DNA from: JAJDUF01 sp965214295
GTDB lineage: Bacteria > Chloroflexota > UBA11872 > UBA12225 > JAJDUF01
Assembly (NCBI GenBank): GCA_965214295.1
Contig: OZ243944.1
Span: forward strand, 2,232,001-2,296,000
Reading direction: 5' to 3'
DNA: 64,000 bases
A program made the position numbers and the translations under genes. Of the stretch, positions 1 to 7,525 are shown piece after piece. The notes beneath the pieces were generated by a model, which was not told the origin of the DNA, made no database searches, and saw only the letters and a list, made by a program, of their open reading frames with translations. Position 1 is the first letter of the stretch, and each line of letters begins with the position of its first letter.

Positions 1-1178
1 GCCGCTGTCTGCTCCGGTAGCTGCCAGTAGCCGTCCATCAGGGTCGGGCCGTGGGCGACCACTTCGCCCACGGCACCCGGCGGCACGTCTTGGTCGGCGG
101 AGTCGATAAGACGGACTTCCACCAGGGGATGCGGCTTGCCGACCGTGCCAATGCGCGAGCGGTCGGCGGGGGTGAGGCGGGAGAACGTCAGGATACAGCC
201 GGCCTCGGTCAGCCCATATGTGACGTAAACATCGGCCTGGAAGCGACCGAGGAGCTCATCCAAGAGGTCCGGTGTGAACGTATCGGACGAGCCGAGACAC
301 CGCCGGACACTGCCAACGTCGTAGGAGCTACGCCGCATTTGGCCGAGCACGCGCCGCCACACGGTCGGCACACAGAACAGGCTGGTGGCCTGCCACCGCG
401 CGGCGGTGTCCAGCATCTCCGCGGGGTCGGCGCCATCAAGGAGCAATACCGTCGCCCCGACGAGGAAATGCGGGAGCAGGACACAGTCGGGGCCACCGGT
501 GTGGAAGAGCGGATAGACCAACTGACCAACGTCTTCCTCGACGGTGCGGGTGCGGATCACCCACGCCATGGCGTGCAGGTAGTGGGCGCGGTGCGAGAAG
601 AGCGCACCCTTGGGGAAGCCGGTCGTACCGCTGGTGTAGAGGATGATGTGGGGATCATCGGGGGAGAGGGCCACGTCCGGCTCGGAGTCCGCAGACCCGG
701 CGAGCAGATCGGAATAGCTGACCTGCCGCGTCGCGGCCGATCCGATCCACTCACCACTCTCTACTCTCCCCCTTCCTGGCCACTGCACCACGGCGCGCAG
801 GGCGGTCTCTTGGAGCATGTCCGCAGCCGCGGCCGCGACAGGACTGAGCTGCGTGCTGACGAGGAGCCACGTGCTGCCGGATTGGTCGAGGGTGTACCGG
901 ACTTCGCCGGGGCGGTACCAGAAGTTGACCGGCACCATGATGGCACCCAGCTTGGCCAGCGCAAAGTAGCTGACGACGTACTCCACGCAGTTGCGGCCCA
1001 GCACCGCGACCCGATCACCCTTTGCCACGCCCAGCACCGTCAATCCGTTCGCCAGCCGATTGACCTCGCTATTGAGTGCGGCATAGGTCCACGTCTCATC
1101 ACCCCAGATGAGCGCGGTCTTGCGCCCAGCTACCTGGGGATGGGCCTGCTTGCGGAGGATGTCACCGAGCAGCAGCAT
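1..1178 (-). CDS. AMP-dependent acyl-CoA synthetase/ligase (partial, C-terminus beyond window)
   Basis: This is an ANL-superfamily adenylating enzyme that would activate a carboxylic acid with ATP and load it onto CoA in the cytoplasm. The minus frame reads MLLLGDILRKQ at its start and contains the P-loop-like AMP-binding motif YTSGTTGFPKGALFSH near residue 190, followed by the A5-type VTYGLTEAG motif. The reading frame is open to base 1, so the C-terminal swinging domain and the catalytic Lys lie outside the window. A stretch near residues 142-150 (RGRVESGEWIGS) is encoded by a low-complexity GAGT-rich tract and looks like a small repeat-derived insertion. The substrate cannot be told from sequence; the MaoC hydratase at 2.2 kb would fit a fatty-acid role. 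The family call is secure. Confidence 0.9.
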   Translation of the reverse strand, partial: MLLLGDILRKQAHPQVAGRKTALIWGDETWTYAALNSEVNRLANGLTVLGVAKGDRVAVLGRNCVEYVVSYFALAKLGAIMVPVNFWYRPGEVRYTLDQSGSTWLLVSTQLSPVAAAAADMLQETALRAVVQWPGRGRVESGEWIGSAATRQVSYSDLLAGSADSEPDVALSPDDPHIILYTSGTTGFPKGALFSHRAHYLHAMAWVIRTRTVEEDVGQLVYPLFHTGGPDCVLLPHFLVGATVLLLDGADPAEMLDTAARWQATSLFCVPTVWRRVLGQMRRSSYDVGSVRRCLGSSDTFTPDLLDELLGRFQADVYVTYGLTEAGCILTFSRLTPADRSRIGTVGKPHPLVEVRLIDSADQDVPPGAVGEVVAHGPTLMDGYWQLPEQTA

Positions 1179-1259
1179 GGTATTCGTTAGCTTTCGGCCA
1201 TCAGCATTCAGCTACCAGCCTAGTCTAGGACGTGTCCAAATCCATGTCCGGTATTGGAC

Positions 1260-1694
1260 CTACTCCCGGCTCCTGCCCTGGAGAGAAGAGGAGTCCGCAC
1301 GGCGACCGGACGCCGCAGCGGCCATCTCTCGGCCGCTTACCCACCGCGGCTTGCCAAGGCGGCGGAGGCTCTGCGCGAGATGGTGCTGGGCTACAGCATA
1401 GTCAATAGGAGCGTCAGGGGAGGGTAAAGGCTGCTGCTCCTGTTCGGCTAACCAGGATCGGAAAGGGTAAATGACAATGCTCAACGGCTCGCCGCTCGCG
1501 GGGTCGAGTCGCAGGTGCAGATTCCAATAATCGTCCAAATCTATCCACTGCGCTTCACGGCCGGCGCAACCGGGCAAGACAATCTCCATTTCCCCAATCT
1601 CATCATCGTACACCCACTCCGCCCGCGGCAACACCGCAATAATGCGCTCCACCAGCGCATCGTCTACGAGTGGTAGACTCAGTTTGGCGTTCAT
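1260..1694 (-). CDS. Hypothetical protein, DUF2283-like; possible antitoxin partner
   Basis: This 144-residue protein has no firm assignment. The middle part (VYDDEIGEMEIVLPG, then WIDLDDYWNLHLRLDP and PLSIVIYPFRSWL) resembles the short beta-rich pattern of DUF2283-like proteins, which often accompany small toxin-like proteins. The C-terminal 30 residues are Arg/Ser-rich and probably disordered. I chose the ATG at 1694 because it overlaps the stop of the upstream gene as ATGA, which implies translational coupling; a longer frame would start at 1718. The gene is second in a two-gene unit with the BECR-like protein. The toxin-antitoxin idea is inference from size, order and coupling only. Confidence 0.55.
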   Translation of the reverse strand: MNAKLSLPLVDDALVERIIAVLPRAEWVYDDEIGEMEIVLPGCAGREAQWIDLDDYWNLHLRLDPASGEPLSIVIYPFRSWLAEQEQQPLPSPDAPIDYAVAQHHLAQSLRRLGKPRWVSGREMAAAASGRRADSSSLQGRSRE

Positions 1695-2068
1695 CGTAGC
1701 GTCCGTCCCCACTGCCACTGTAGTCGTCGCTGCACTCGTCCCGTGAACAGCGCCGTCCTCATATACCCCAATTCCTGACCATCCGGCCCTTCAGGCAGCC
1801 ACTTTACGACGACCATCAAGAGTGTTCCAACATACTGCCCCCGGGTTCGTCCAGCAGCAAAGAACACTTGCACAGTCGCATCAGGGTTAGTCGCCTCCTC
1901 AGTGCCCTGCGGATCGTCGTAGATAGCATCGGGATCGCGGATGGTTTGGCGCACGGCCTCTTCATGATTTGCCAAGCCAGCACGTTGGGCCATCTTGCGC
2001 TGCCAGGTCTCTTCCGAGCAGTGGACGGGACGGCCAAGTGGATCGCTCTCAATCCATCGCCACGCCAC
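1691..2068 (-). CDS. Small PBECR/BrnT-like protein, candidate RNase-fold toxin
   Basis: This 125-residue protein has the outline of the phage-barnase-EndoU-colicin-RelE (BECR/PBECR) type. An N-terminal DPLGRPVHCSEETW strand and helix is followed by HEEAVRQTIRDPDAIYDD, a strand with VGTLLMVVVKWLP and a last strand GYMRTALFTGRVQRR. That order, with the helix carrying PDAIY, is typical of small RNase-like toxins and their relatives. Its stop codon overlaps the start of the downstream gene (ATGA), so the two are made together. A degenerate AGCTGA-type repeat lies upstream. I cannot confirm active-site residues, so the enzymatic role is inference. Confidence 0.5.
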   Translation of the reverse strand: MAWRWIESDPLGRPVHCSEETWQRKMAQRAGLANHEEAVRQTIRDPDAIYDDPQGTEEATNPDATVQVFFAAGRTRGQYVGTLLMVVVKWLPEGPDGQELGYMRTALFTGRVQRRLQWQWGRTLR

Positions 2069-2145
2069 TATGTCGCTCTCCGCCGTTCATTCTTCCAACC
2101 AAGCAACTGCACTGTATCATTGGGTCTGACGCAGCACCTACTACG

Positions 2146-2190
2146 AGGCTGACGGCTGACCACTGATGGCTGAGAGCTGACCGCTAATGG
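2146..2190. repeat. Degenerate AGCTGA-type short tandem repeat
   Basis: The tract repeats GCTGA-like words (gaggctgacggctgaccact and onward to gagagctgaccgctaatggc). Similar words occur at 1186-1212 and 46270-46308. It abuts the 3' end of the MaoC gene, whose last codons lie in it. Confidence 0.5.
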
Positions 2191-2642
2191 CCGATCGCCA
2201 ACGGCGCTGCACCGCGCACGAGGAACTTACACGTGCCCTCGATCACGACCGGCCCGCTCACCTTGCGGCATGTCCCGCGGAACATCACCAACCCGCCCCC
2301 CTCGCGCAGGCGCGGCTTCGGCTCCAGTGCCGCGACCGTCCACTCGGTCGCCACGGTGTCGCCGGGATGGACGGCGCCGACAAAGCGGAGCTGCTGCTCG
2401 ACCAGGGCCAGCGCCCCGGTGCCTAGGTGGCTGCCCAGGACACCGATCATCATGCCCGCGGTCAGCATCCCGTGGACTACCCGCGTCCCAAACCGGCTCG
2501 TCGCTGCGAATGATTCATCCACATGCACCGGATTGAAGTCCTTGAAGATGCCGGCCGCGAGGACCAGATGCGTCTCCGTAACCGTCGTGGCATCTCGAAC
2601 GGTCTGCCCGACGGAGAGCCGGTCGAACGTCACGCTAGACAT
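2184..2642 (-). CDS. MaoC-family (R)-specific enoyl-CoA hydratase-like protein
   Basis: This 152-residue single hotdog-fold protein matches the MaoC dehydratase family, which hydrates enoyl-CoA or related thioesters. The characteristic segment is present: an Asp-Phe-Asn-Pro-x-His hydratase motif (FKDFNPVHVDESFAATSRFG at about residues 33-52), with Asp and His as the expected catalytic pair, followed by the VVHGMLTAGM turn. Length is normal for single-domain members. It stands alone, divergent in subject from the upstream toxin-like pair, and might serve beta-oxidation, polyester synthesis or a side pathway with the acyl-CoA synthetase nearby. The C-terminus runs into a short repeat tract. Confidence 0.85.
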   Translation of the reverse strand: MSSVTFDRLSVGQTVRDATTVTETHLVLAAGIFKDFNPVHVDESFAATSRFGTRVVHGMLTAGMMIGVLGSHLGTGALALVEQQLRFVGAVHPGDTVATEWTVAALEPKPRLREGGGLVMFRGTCRKVSGPVVIEGTCKFLVRGAAPLAIGH

Positions 2643-2659
2643 ATAGATACCCTCACCTG

Positions 2660-2735
2660 GCTGGGATGTGGGGGTGCCCTCACCCCCCGGCTCCCGCTCC
2701 GCTTGTGGAGAGGGGGGGAGAGGGGGCCAGCACCA
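2660..2735. repeat. REP-like GC-rich palindromic repeat
   Basis: This is one copy of a dispersed intergenic family with the pattern 'cctcacccccggc..cccctctccact-tgtggagaggggg'. Related copies lie at 13.1, 17.2, 21.6, 26.3 and 39.8 kb. Confidence 0.6.
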
Positions 2736-2740
2736 ATGCG

Positions 2741-3298
2741 CTACGTCTCGAAGACCTCGCTGACCGTGCAGGTGAAACCGGGTAGTACGTCCAAGCCGTC
2801 GAGCGTATCGTGCTCACCGAGCGTCACGACTGCGTGGTCCGGCCGATACACGTCCACGGTGCGCGTGTCCGGCTGCACGGCCCACACCAGGCTCACGGCG
2901 TAACTGGGCCACATCAGGGCCTTGTCGTGGACCGAGCGCCGGCTATCGCTGGGGGAGGCGATCTCGACTACCAGGTCGGGGGGCACCTCGGCATAGCCGC
3001 TGTCCAGCGCGTCCAGCGGGATTTTCGCCGCCGAGAAGTAGGCGATATCCGGCTCATGCACGGTGTCGGGGTCGCGTTCCAGCCAGACACCCGCGTCCGA
3101 GCCTATCAAACTCCCCAGTTTCCGGGGGACGATGAAAGCGTTCAAAAAGAAGCCGAGCTTCATGGCGATCTTGCCGTGTGCATATCCTGTTGGCATGGTC
3201 TCGTGTAGCACCCCCCGGATTAGCTCGCCGCGCACACCTTGACCATACAGCCGTAGGAGATCGTCGGCCGTGAGCAGCTTCGTCATGGTCGTCGCCAT
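2741..3298 (-). CDS. Uma2-family (DUF820) restriction-endonuclease-fold protein
   Basis: This 185-residue protein matches the Uma2 family, a PD-(D/E)XK-fold group abundant in Cyanobacteria and Chloroflexota with uncertain function. Visible hallmarks are the N-terminal TADDLLRLYGQGVRGELIRG, the EPDIAYFS strand, and PPDLVVEIASPSDS followed by HDKALMWPSYAVSLVWAV, giving the D-x(n)-E-x-K-like acidic and basic residues. I start at the ATG at 3298 because AGGAGGTG sits five bases upstream; frames could open at 3304 (GTG). A second, longer Uma2 protein lies at 36.2 kb. No partner gene is obvious. Confidence 0.85.
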   Translation of the reverse strand: MATTMTKLLTADDLLRLYGQGVRGELIRGVLHETMPTGYAHGKIAMKLGFFLNAFIVPRKLGSLIGSDAGVWLERDPDTVHEPDIAYFSAAKIPLDALDSGYAEVPPDLVVEIASPSDSRRSVHDKALMWPSYAVSLVWAVQPDTRTVDVYRPDHAVVTLGEHDTLDGLDVLPGFTCTVSEVFET

Positions 3299-3324
3299 AT
3301 TCACCTCCTGCCCGGCGCGGCCCT

Positions 3325-3365
3325 CCTATGGTCCCCCCGCTCCGCAGGGGGACGGTATTGCCCCT
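3325..3365. repeat. REP-like palindrome between Uma2 and MetE-like genes
   Basis: The sequence 'ctatggtccccccgctccgcagggggac' is a short hairpin that recurs at about 17.25, 18.67, 21.58 and 39.79 kb in either orientation, always between or at the ends of genes. Confidence 0.6.
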
Positions 3366-3420
3366 CGGCCCGCCAGGCTCTTTCGATTGTTGGACGCCCG
3401 GCGCAACTCCGCCGGGACAT

Positions 3421-3448
3421 GTAAGGGCGCAACATGTTGCGCCCTTAC
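3421..3448. repeat. Perfect 28-bp palindrome (GTAAGGGCGC family)
   Basis: The 28 bases centred on CATG are a perfect palindrome beginning GTAAGGGCGCAACA. It lies three bases downstream of the stop codon of the MetE-like gene. No T-tract follows, so it is not a standard terminator. Related palindromes lie at 17531, 22418, 26407 and 44333. Confidence 0.75.
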
Positions 3449-3451
3449 GGG

Positions 3452-4564
3452 CTAACTCTGCTCCCCGGTCAACTCCTGGCGCACGATATCGACGCCTTGT
3501 ACCAGTCGCTGGAGCTTCTGGAAGGCGAGCCACCGGGGAAGCTGGAAGAACCCGCAATCGGGAACAACCGTCATTTTCTCTGGGGGACAGTGTTGGAGCG
3601 CCGCGCGGATCCGCTCCGCTACGTCCTCCGGCGTCTCGACATAAAACGACTTCACGTCCACGAGGCCGACGCCGGCCCCGCGATCTTGGGCGATCTCGCC
3701 CAGCAGGTCCAGCTCGCGCAGCTCGCGGTTGGCGAACTCCAGGACGATTTCGTCGCAGTCGGTGTCCAGTAGGTCGGGGAACATCCAGCGATAGGTCCGC
3801 TTGCCCCGGGGCCGGCTGCCGAGGTTGCCGAAACAGACGTGCAGCGCCAGCTTGACACCCTTTTCGCGCACGCCCTTGACGGCAGTGTTGTATAGCTCTA
3901 CCCACTCCTGCGCCTCGCCGGGGATAATGGAATACGACGGCTCGTCGAGCTGGATAAAGGTTGCGCCGGCGTCGGCCAAGGCGTGTAGCTCGCGGTTGAT
4001 CGCGCCGGCCACGTCGTAGGCCAGCGCCAGGCGGTCGCCGTCGTACACGTCCCCGGAGCGTGTTTGGATATGGATGGTCAACGTCAGCGGACCGGGGCAG
4101 GTCATCTTCAGTGCGTGCTTGGTCTGCCGCCGCGAGTGGGCGAACTCTTCGACGATGCCGAGGCCGTTCGGCACCATCACCCGGTCGACCGGGCGATAGC
4201 GTGGCGGGCTGTCGTAGCCGTCAATGCCCACCTTCCGCAGCGGCTCGCGCGCCTCCAAGCCGGTGAAATGGCTATAGAACCCCTGGACAAAGTACCACCG
4301 GCGCATTTCTCCATCGGTGATGATGTCCACGCCCGCGCGCTCCTGATCGCGGATCGCCAGGCCAACCGCGTCGTCAAACGTCTCGCGGGTGTCGGTTTGG
4401 CCGTAGTCTCCTTGCTCGATGGCCTTGAGCGCTGTCCAGAACCAACTTGGCAGGGCATAGCTGCCGACGACGGACGTGGGGAGCAACGTCGGCACGGGGC
4501 GGCGACTGGCGGTAGAATCGGACGGCGTGGGCGGGGAGTGGCGGCGGGCGATCTGCTGGGCCAT
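3452..4564 (-). CDS. MetE-like cobalamin-independent methionine synthase family protein
   Basis: This 370-residue protein corresponds to the C-terminal, zinc-binding catalytic half of cobalamin-independent methionine synthase (COG0620). It should catalyse a methyl transfer to a thiol, or act on a related substrate. The sequence shows GVDIITDGEMRR (about residue 90), FIQLDEPSYS (about 205), LALHVCFGN with a His-x-Cys zinc pair (about 238) and VPDCGFFQLPR with the third ligand Cys (about 345). The N-terminal MetE domain is absent, as in many stand-alone homologues. The start at 4564 has AGAGGAGA upstream. Without the N-terminal folate domain the methyl donor is uncertain. Confidence 0.8.
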   Translation of the reverse strand: MAQQIARRHSPPTPSDSTASRRPVPTLLPTSVVGSYALPSWFWTALKAIEQGDYGQTDTRETFDDAVGLAIRDQERAGVDIITDGEMRRWYFVQGFYSHFTGLEAREPLRKVGIDGYDSPPRYRPVDRVMVPNGLGIVEEFAHSRRQTKHALKMTCPGPLTLTIHIQTRSGDVYDGDRLALAYDVAGAINRELHALADAGATFIQLDEPSYSIIPGEAQEWVELYNTAVKGVREKGVKLALHVCFGNLGSRPRGKRTYRWMFPDLLDTDCDEIVLEFANRELRELDLLGEIAQDRGAGVGLVDVKSFYVETPEDVAERIRAALQHCPPEKMTVVPDCGFFQLPRWLAFQKLQRLVQGVDIVRQELTGEQS

Positions 4565-4800
4565 GGATTGTCTCCTCTCAACTACCTGGGCATTGCCTCG
4601 ATTATAGCGGCGATGACCGTAACACTCACTAGAGTTGGCGTCGAGACGATGCGTGGTGCGCTGCGGGCGTCGTCAAGGGTACCGGAGCAGCCCGGACGCC
4701 GCGTCAACTTGCGCCACCGCCAATCGAGAAATAGGATTGTGCAGGCTGCCGTCGTCGGACGCCGCGCGACGGGCGGCAGCACCGCCGCGAGGGAGGGGAT

Positions 4801-5676
4801 GTGCCTGATTGGTCATCGAACATCATAGTATTGGCCGTCGCGCTGATCTTCTTGGGATGGTTTGCCGGCACTTACGGCACCATCATCGGCGCCGGGGGGG
4901 GCTTCATCATGGTCCCGGCCCTGTTCCTCTTCTTTGGCCTGACCTCACAAGAAGCCTCGGCACTGTCGCTGACCGTGATGGTCTTTGCGGCGATCTCCGG
5001 CAACATCGCCTATGCGCGTCAGCGGCGCATTGACTATCGCGCCGCCATCCCGTTCGCGATTGCCACCCTGCCGGGCGCTTGGCTGGGGGCCGTGGTCTCC
5101 GATCTGCTGCAGAGCCGGATATTCGGTATTGCCTTTGCGCTGCTGCTCTGGAGCATCGCCGAGTATCTGATGTTCAACCCCGAACGGCGCCTGCGCGAGG
5201 GCGAGGCGCCGGGCACGCCGGCACCGGACGCTCTGGCGCCGCAACTGACGCTCTGGCAGCATCTCGGCTGGGGGCATATCCCCCGCCGGGTGGCAGCGCA
5301 AGATCAGACCTACGTCTACGAGTACGACGGGCGCATCGGCTTGGCCGTGAGTCCGATTATCGGCTTCATCTCGGCCGTCTTCGGGATTGGCGGGGGGCTG
5401 ATATTCGTCCCCATCCTGGTCCAGGTGCTCCGGTTCCCCATCCACATTGCCACCTCCACGGCCTTCTTCATCCTCATGATTACCGCCTTCGGTGGCGCAC
5501 TCTCCCATGCGTCCTTGGGACATGTACGGTGGGAGTTTGCCTTGCCGATGGCCGTGGGCTTGATCGCCGGCGGCCAAACGGGCGCGTTCGTCTCCAGCCG
5601 GCTCCGCGGAGGGTGGATTGTGCGCGGTGGCGCGGTCGGCCTCGCTATCGTGAGTGTGCGCCTCCTGCTCCGTTGA
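4801..5676 (+). CDS. TauE/SafE-family membrane transporter (putative sulfite/organosulfonate exporter)
   Basis: This 291-residue inner-membrane protein matches the TauE/SafE family. Two homologous halves are visible, each with the glycine-rich turn typical of the family: TIIGAGGGFIMVPALFLF near residue 28 and AVFGIGGGLIFVPILVQV near residue 197. Roughly eight membrane helices are expected. A hydrophilic loop of about 50 residues (130-180) separates the halves. The start is GTG at 4801, preceded by a GGGAGGGG ribosome-binding site. Its stop lies 19 bases before the GlcD-type oxidase start, so the two are probably cotranscribed. Substrates in the family include sulfite, sulfoacetate and other anions; none can be chosen here. 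Confidence 0.85.
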   Translation: MPDWSSNIIVLAVALIFLGWFAGTYGTIIGAGGGFIMVPALFLFFGLTSQEASALSLTVMVFAAISGNIAYARQRRIDYRAAIPFAIATLPGAWLGAVVSDLLQSRIFGIAFALLLWSIAEYLMFNPERRLREGEAPGTPAPDALAPQLTLWQHLGWGHIPRRVAAQDQTYVYEYDGRIGLAVSPIIGFISAVFGIGGGLIFVPILVQVLRFPIHIATSTAFFILMITAFGGALSHASLGHVRWEFALPMAVGLIAGGQTGAFVSSRLRGGWIVRGGAVGLAIVSVRLLLR

Positions 5677-5695
5677 CATCGGGAGACGACGTGAC

Positions 5696-7126
5696 ATGAA
5701 GCTGTTGATCGAGCGCTTGCGCGCTATCGTCGGGGAGGACGGCGTGCTCACGAGCGGCGCCGCGCTGGCCGCCTACGAAAGCGACGCTTCCCAGGATCGC
5801 GGTGCGCCGACGGTCGTGGTCCTGCCGCGGAGCACGGCCGAGGTCGCGGCGGTCGTCCGTGTCGCGCACGAGGAGGGATTACCGATCGTGCCGCGCGGCG
5901 CCGGCACCGGGCTGTCGGGGGGCGCGGTGGCCGTCGAGGGCGGGGTGGTGCTGACCACCACGCGCCTCAACCGTATCCGGCGGGTGGACCTGGCTAATCG
6001 AATTGCGGTGGTCGAGCCGGGGGTGGTCAACGCCGAGCTGACGAACAGGGTGGCGCCGCATGGACTGTACTATGCTCCCGATCCCTCCAGTCAGCCGGCC
6101 TGCACGATTGGCGGCAATGTCGCGGAGAACGCCGGGGGCGCCCACTGCCTGGCCCACGGCGTCACCACTAATCACGTGCTGGCGCTGGAAGCGGTGCTGA
6201 TTCCCAGCGGTCGGGTCGTGCGCGTCGGTGGCCCCGCACTCGACCGCCCCGGCTACGATCTGATGGGGTTGTTGGTCGGCTCCGAAGGCACCTTGGCCGT
6301 CGTCACCGAGATCACCGTCCGCCTGCTCGTGCGCGCCGAGGGTGTGGTGGCTGTGCTCGCTGCGTTCGAGGGCGTAGTACCGGCAGCGGAAGCGGTCTCC
6401 GCCATCATCGGGCAAGGGATCGTGCCGGTGGCGCTAGAGCTGATGGACGGCCTGACGACCCGCGCCGTCGCGGCCGGCTTGCCGGAGAATGCCGGCGCGG
6501 TCTTGCTGATCGAGTGCGAAGGGCTGCGTGAGGAGCTAGACGACAAAGAAGGGCCGCTGGCGACCGTGCAAGCCAGCTGTCGGGCACACGGCGCCCGGGA
6601 CCTGCGGATTGCGTTCACCGCAGCGGACCGGAACGCGCTGTGGAAGGCACGGAAGTCGGCACGCGGCGCGCTCGGCGCCCTCGCCCCCAACTGCTACGTC
6701 CACGACGGCGTGGTGCCGCGGTCCAAGGTTCCGGCGCTGATGACGCGGATCGAGGCCGTTGCCGCCGAGTTCGAGGTGCCCATCGCCACTTATCTCCACG
6801 CCGGCGACGGCAACGTCCACCCGAATGTGCTGTTCGATGCCCGCCGCCCGGCGGAGGCACAGCGGGCGGCGGCGGCCGGTGAGGCGATTCTGCGGGCCTG
6901 TTTGGAGCTTGGTGGCGTGCTGTCGGGCGAGCACGGGATTGGCACGGAGAAGCAAGCCTACATGTCGTGGGCACTGACCAGAACCGACCTCCGTACACAG
7001 GCCCGCGTGAAGCTGGCCTTCGACCCCGATGAGCGGCTGAACCCGCACAAGCTCTTTCCCACGCCGGGCTTCTGCGGTGAAGTGCGCGGCGCCAGCCGCC
7101 CGGCGGCGGGGTCAGCGCCACACTGA
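5696..7126 (+). CDS. FAD-linked oxidase, GlcD/LDH-like (glycolate or D-lactate dehydrogenase type)
   Basis: This 476-residue flavoprotein belongs to the VAO/PCMH family and resembles glycolate oxidase subunit GlcD or D-2-hydroxyacid dehydrogenases. The FAD-binding N-terminal part shows PRSTAEVAAVVRVAHEEGLP and PRGAGTGLSGGA (about residues 42-76), and IGGNVAENAGGAHCLAHG around residue 140. The C-terminal cap ends with HAGDGNVHPN and GVLSGEHGIGTEK, the latter typical of this group. No iron-sulfur domain is fused and no GlcE/GlcF partner follows. I start at the ATG 5696, which has GGGAGA ten bases upstream, not at the earlier in-frame codon at 5654 inside tauE. It probably feeds electrons from a 2-hydroxyacid to the membrane. 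Confidence 0.87.
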   Translation: MKLLIERLRAIVGEDGVLTSGAALAAYESDASQDRGAPTVVVLPRSTAEVAAVVRVAHEEGLPIVPRGAGTGLSGGAVAVEGGVVLTTTRLNRIRRVDLANRIAVVEPGVVNAELTNRVAPHGLYYAPDPSSQPACTIGGNVAENAGGAHCLAHGVTTNHVLALEAVLIPSGRVVRVGGPALDRPGYDLMGLLVGSEGTLAVVTEITVRLLVRAEGVVAVLAAFEGVVPAAEAVSAIIGQGIVPVALELMDGLTTRAVAAGLPENAGAVLLIECEGLREELDDKEGPLATVQASCRAHGARDLRIAFTAADRNALWKARKSARGALGALAPNCYVHDGVVPRSKVPALMTRIEAVAAEFEVPIATYLHAGDGNVHPNVLFDARRPAEAQRAAAAGEAILRACLELGGVLSGEHGIGTEKQAYMSWALTRTDLRTQARVKLAFDPDERLNPHKLFPTPGFCGEVRGASRPAAGSAPH

Positions 7127-7188
7127 GCAAGAGGTGTGGAGTACGGAACTGCTCAAGTGTGACATACACCGGGCATCAATTCCGTAGC

Positions 7189-7350
7189 TAAGGGCCTTTC
7201 CAAAGTCGCCGCCAAACCGGTCATTCTGAGCGTCCTGTCCAAATGTCATTCCGAGTGAAGCGAAGAATCTTGGCCACGAGGGAGAGACCCTGCGCTCCGC
7301 TCAGAGTTGGCACTGAGCCTGTCGAAGTGGTGACAATGGTAAGGTCTTGC
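7189..7350. mobile_element. MITE-like element, AGGGYCTTTYCA family, copy 1
   Basis: The element has imperfect terminal inverted repeats (AGGGCCTTTCCAAAG on the left; the right end reads GGTCTTG on the plus strand). It is flanked by the direct repeat CCGTAGC at 7182-7188 and 7351-7357, as expected for a target-site duplication. The body contains the gaagaatct and gctccgctcag words shared with the copies at 24392 and 42250. It encodes nothing, so it would need a transposase supplied from elsewhere. Confidence 0.65.
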
Positions 7351-7367
7351 CCGTAGCCGCACAACGC

Positions 7368-7396
7368 TTGACTCATTCAATCCTGCATTCTATACT
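7368..7396 (+). promoter_or_regulatory. Sigma-70 promoter upstream of MutS-type gene
   Basis: TTGACT and TATACT are separated by exactly 17 bases. Transcription would start near 7403. The same hexamer pair with the same spacing drives the PadR gene at 26.2 kb, which supports a real local consensus. Confidence 0.75.
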
Positions 7397-7525
7397 ACTG
7401 CTTCCTCCGACGCCCGCACTTGGAGCAGCAGGCTAGTCCGTCGGCCGCCAAGGTGGACATGAGGTTGCCTCGCGGGTGAGAGCGGCGTTAGAGGAGGCTA
7501 CCGACGGTCGGATGAGAGGAGCGGG

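Larger units (their letters stand above)
7127..7525. other. Intergenic region: MITE-like element, promoter and leader
   Basis: This gene-free stretch holds a MITE-like element (7189-7350), then a strong sigma-70 promoter (7368-7396) and a leader of about 120 bases before the MutS-type gene. I looked for a T-box or other riboswitch in the leader and saw none. Confidence 0.7.

Noticed and set aside
51..1190. Plus-strand open frame of 379 codons
   Set aside because: It is antisense to the acyl-CoA synthetase, whose motifs are unmistakable, and its product has no recognisable domain.
3421..3448. Intrinsic terminator after the MetE-like gene
   Set aside because: The stem is strong but no T-run follows in the direction of transcription, and the same palindrome occurs elsewhere as a dispersed repeat.
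3054..5751. Long antisense frames at 3054-3905 and 4945-5751
   Set aside because: They are rich in Arg, Gly and Pro and lie opposite Uma2, MetE-like and TauE genes with clear family motifs; typical GC-rich shadows.
7403..7525. T-box or other riboswitch in the MutS gene leader
   Set aside because: The leader has some GC-rich stems but not the T-box core sequence or another known aptamer pattern, and the gene is not of a matching type.
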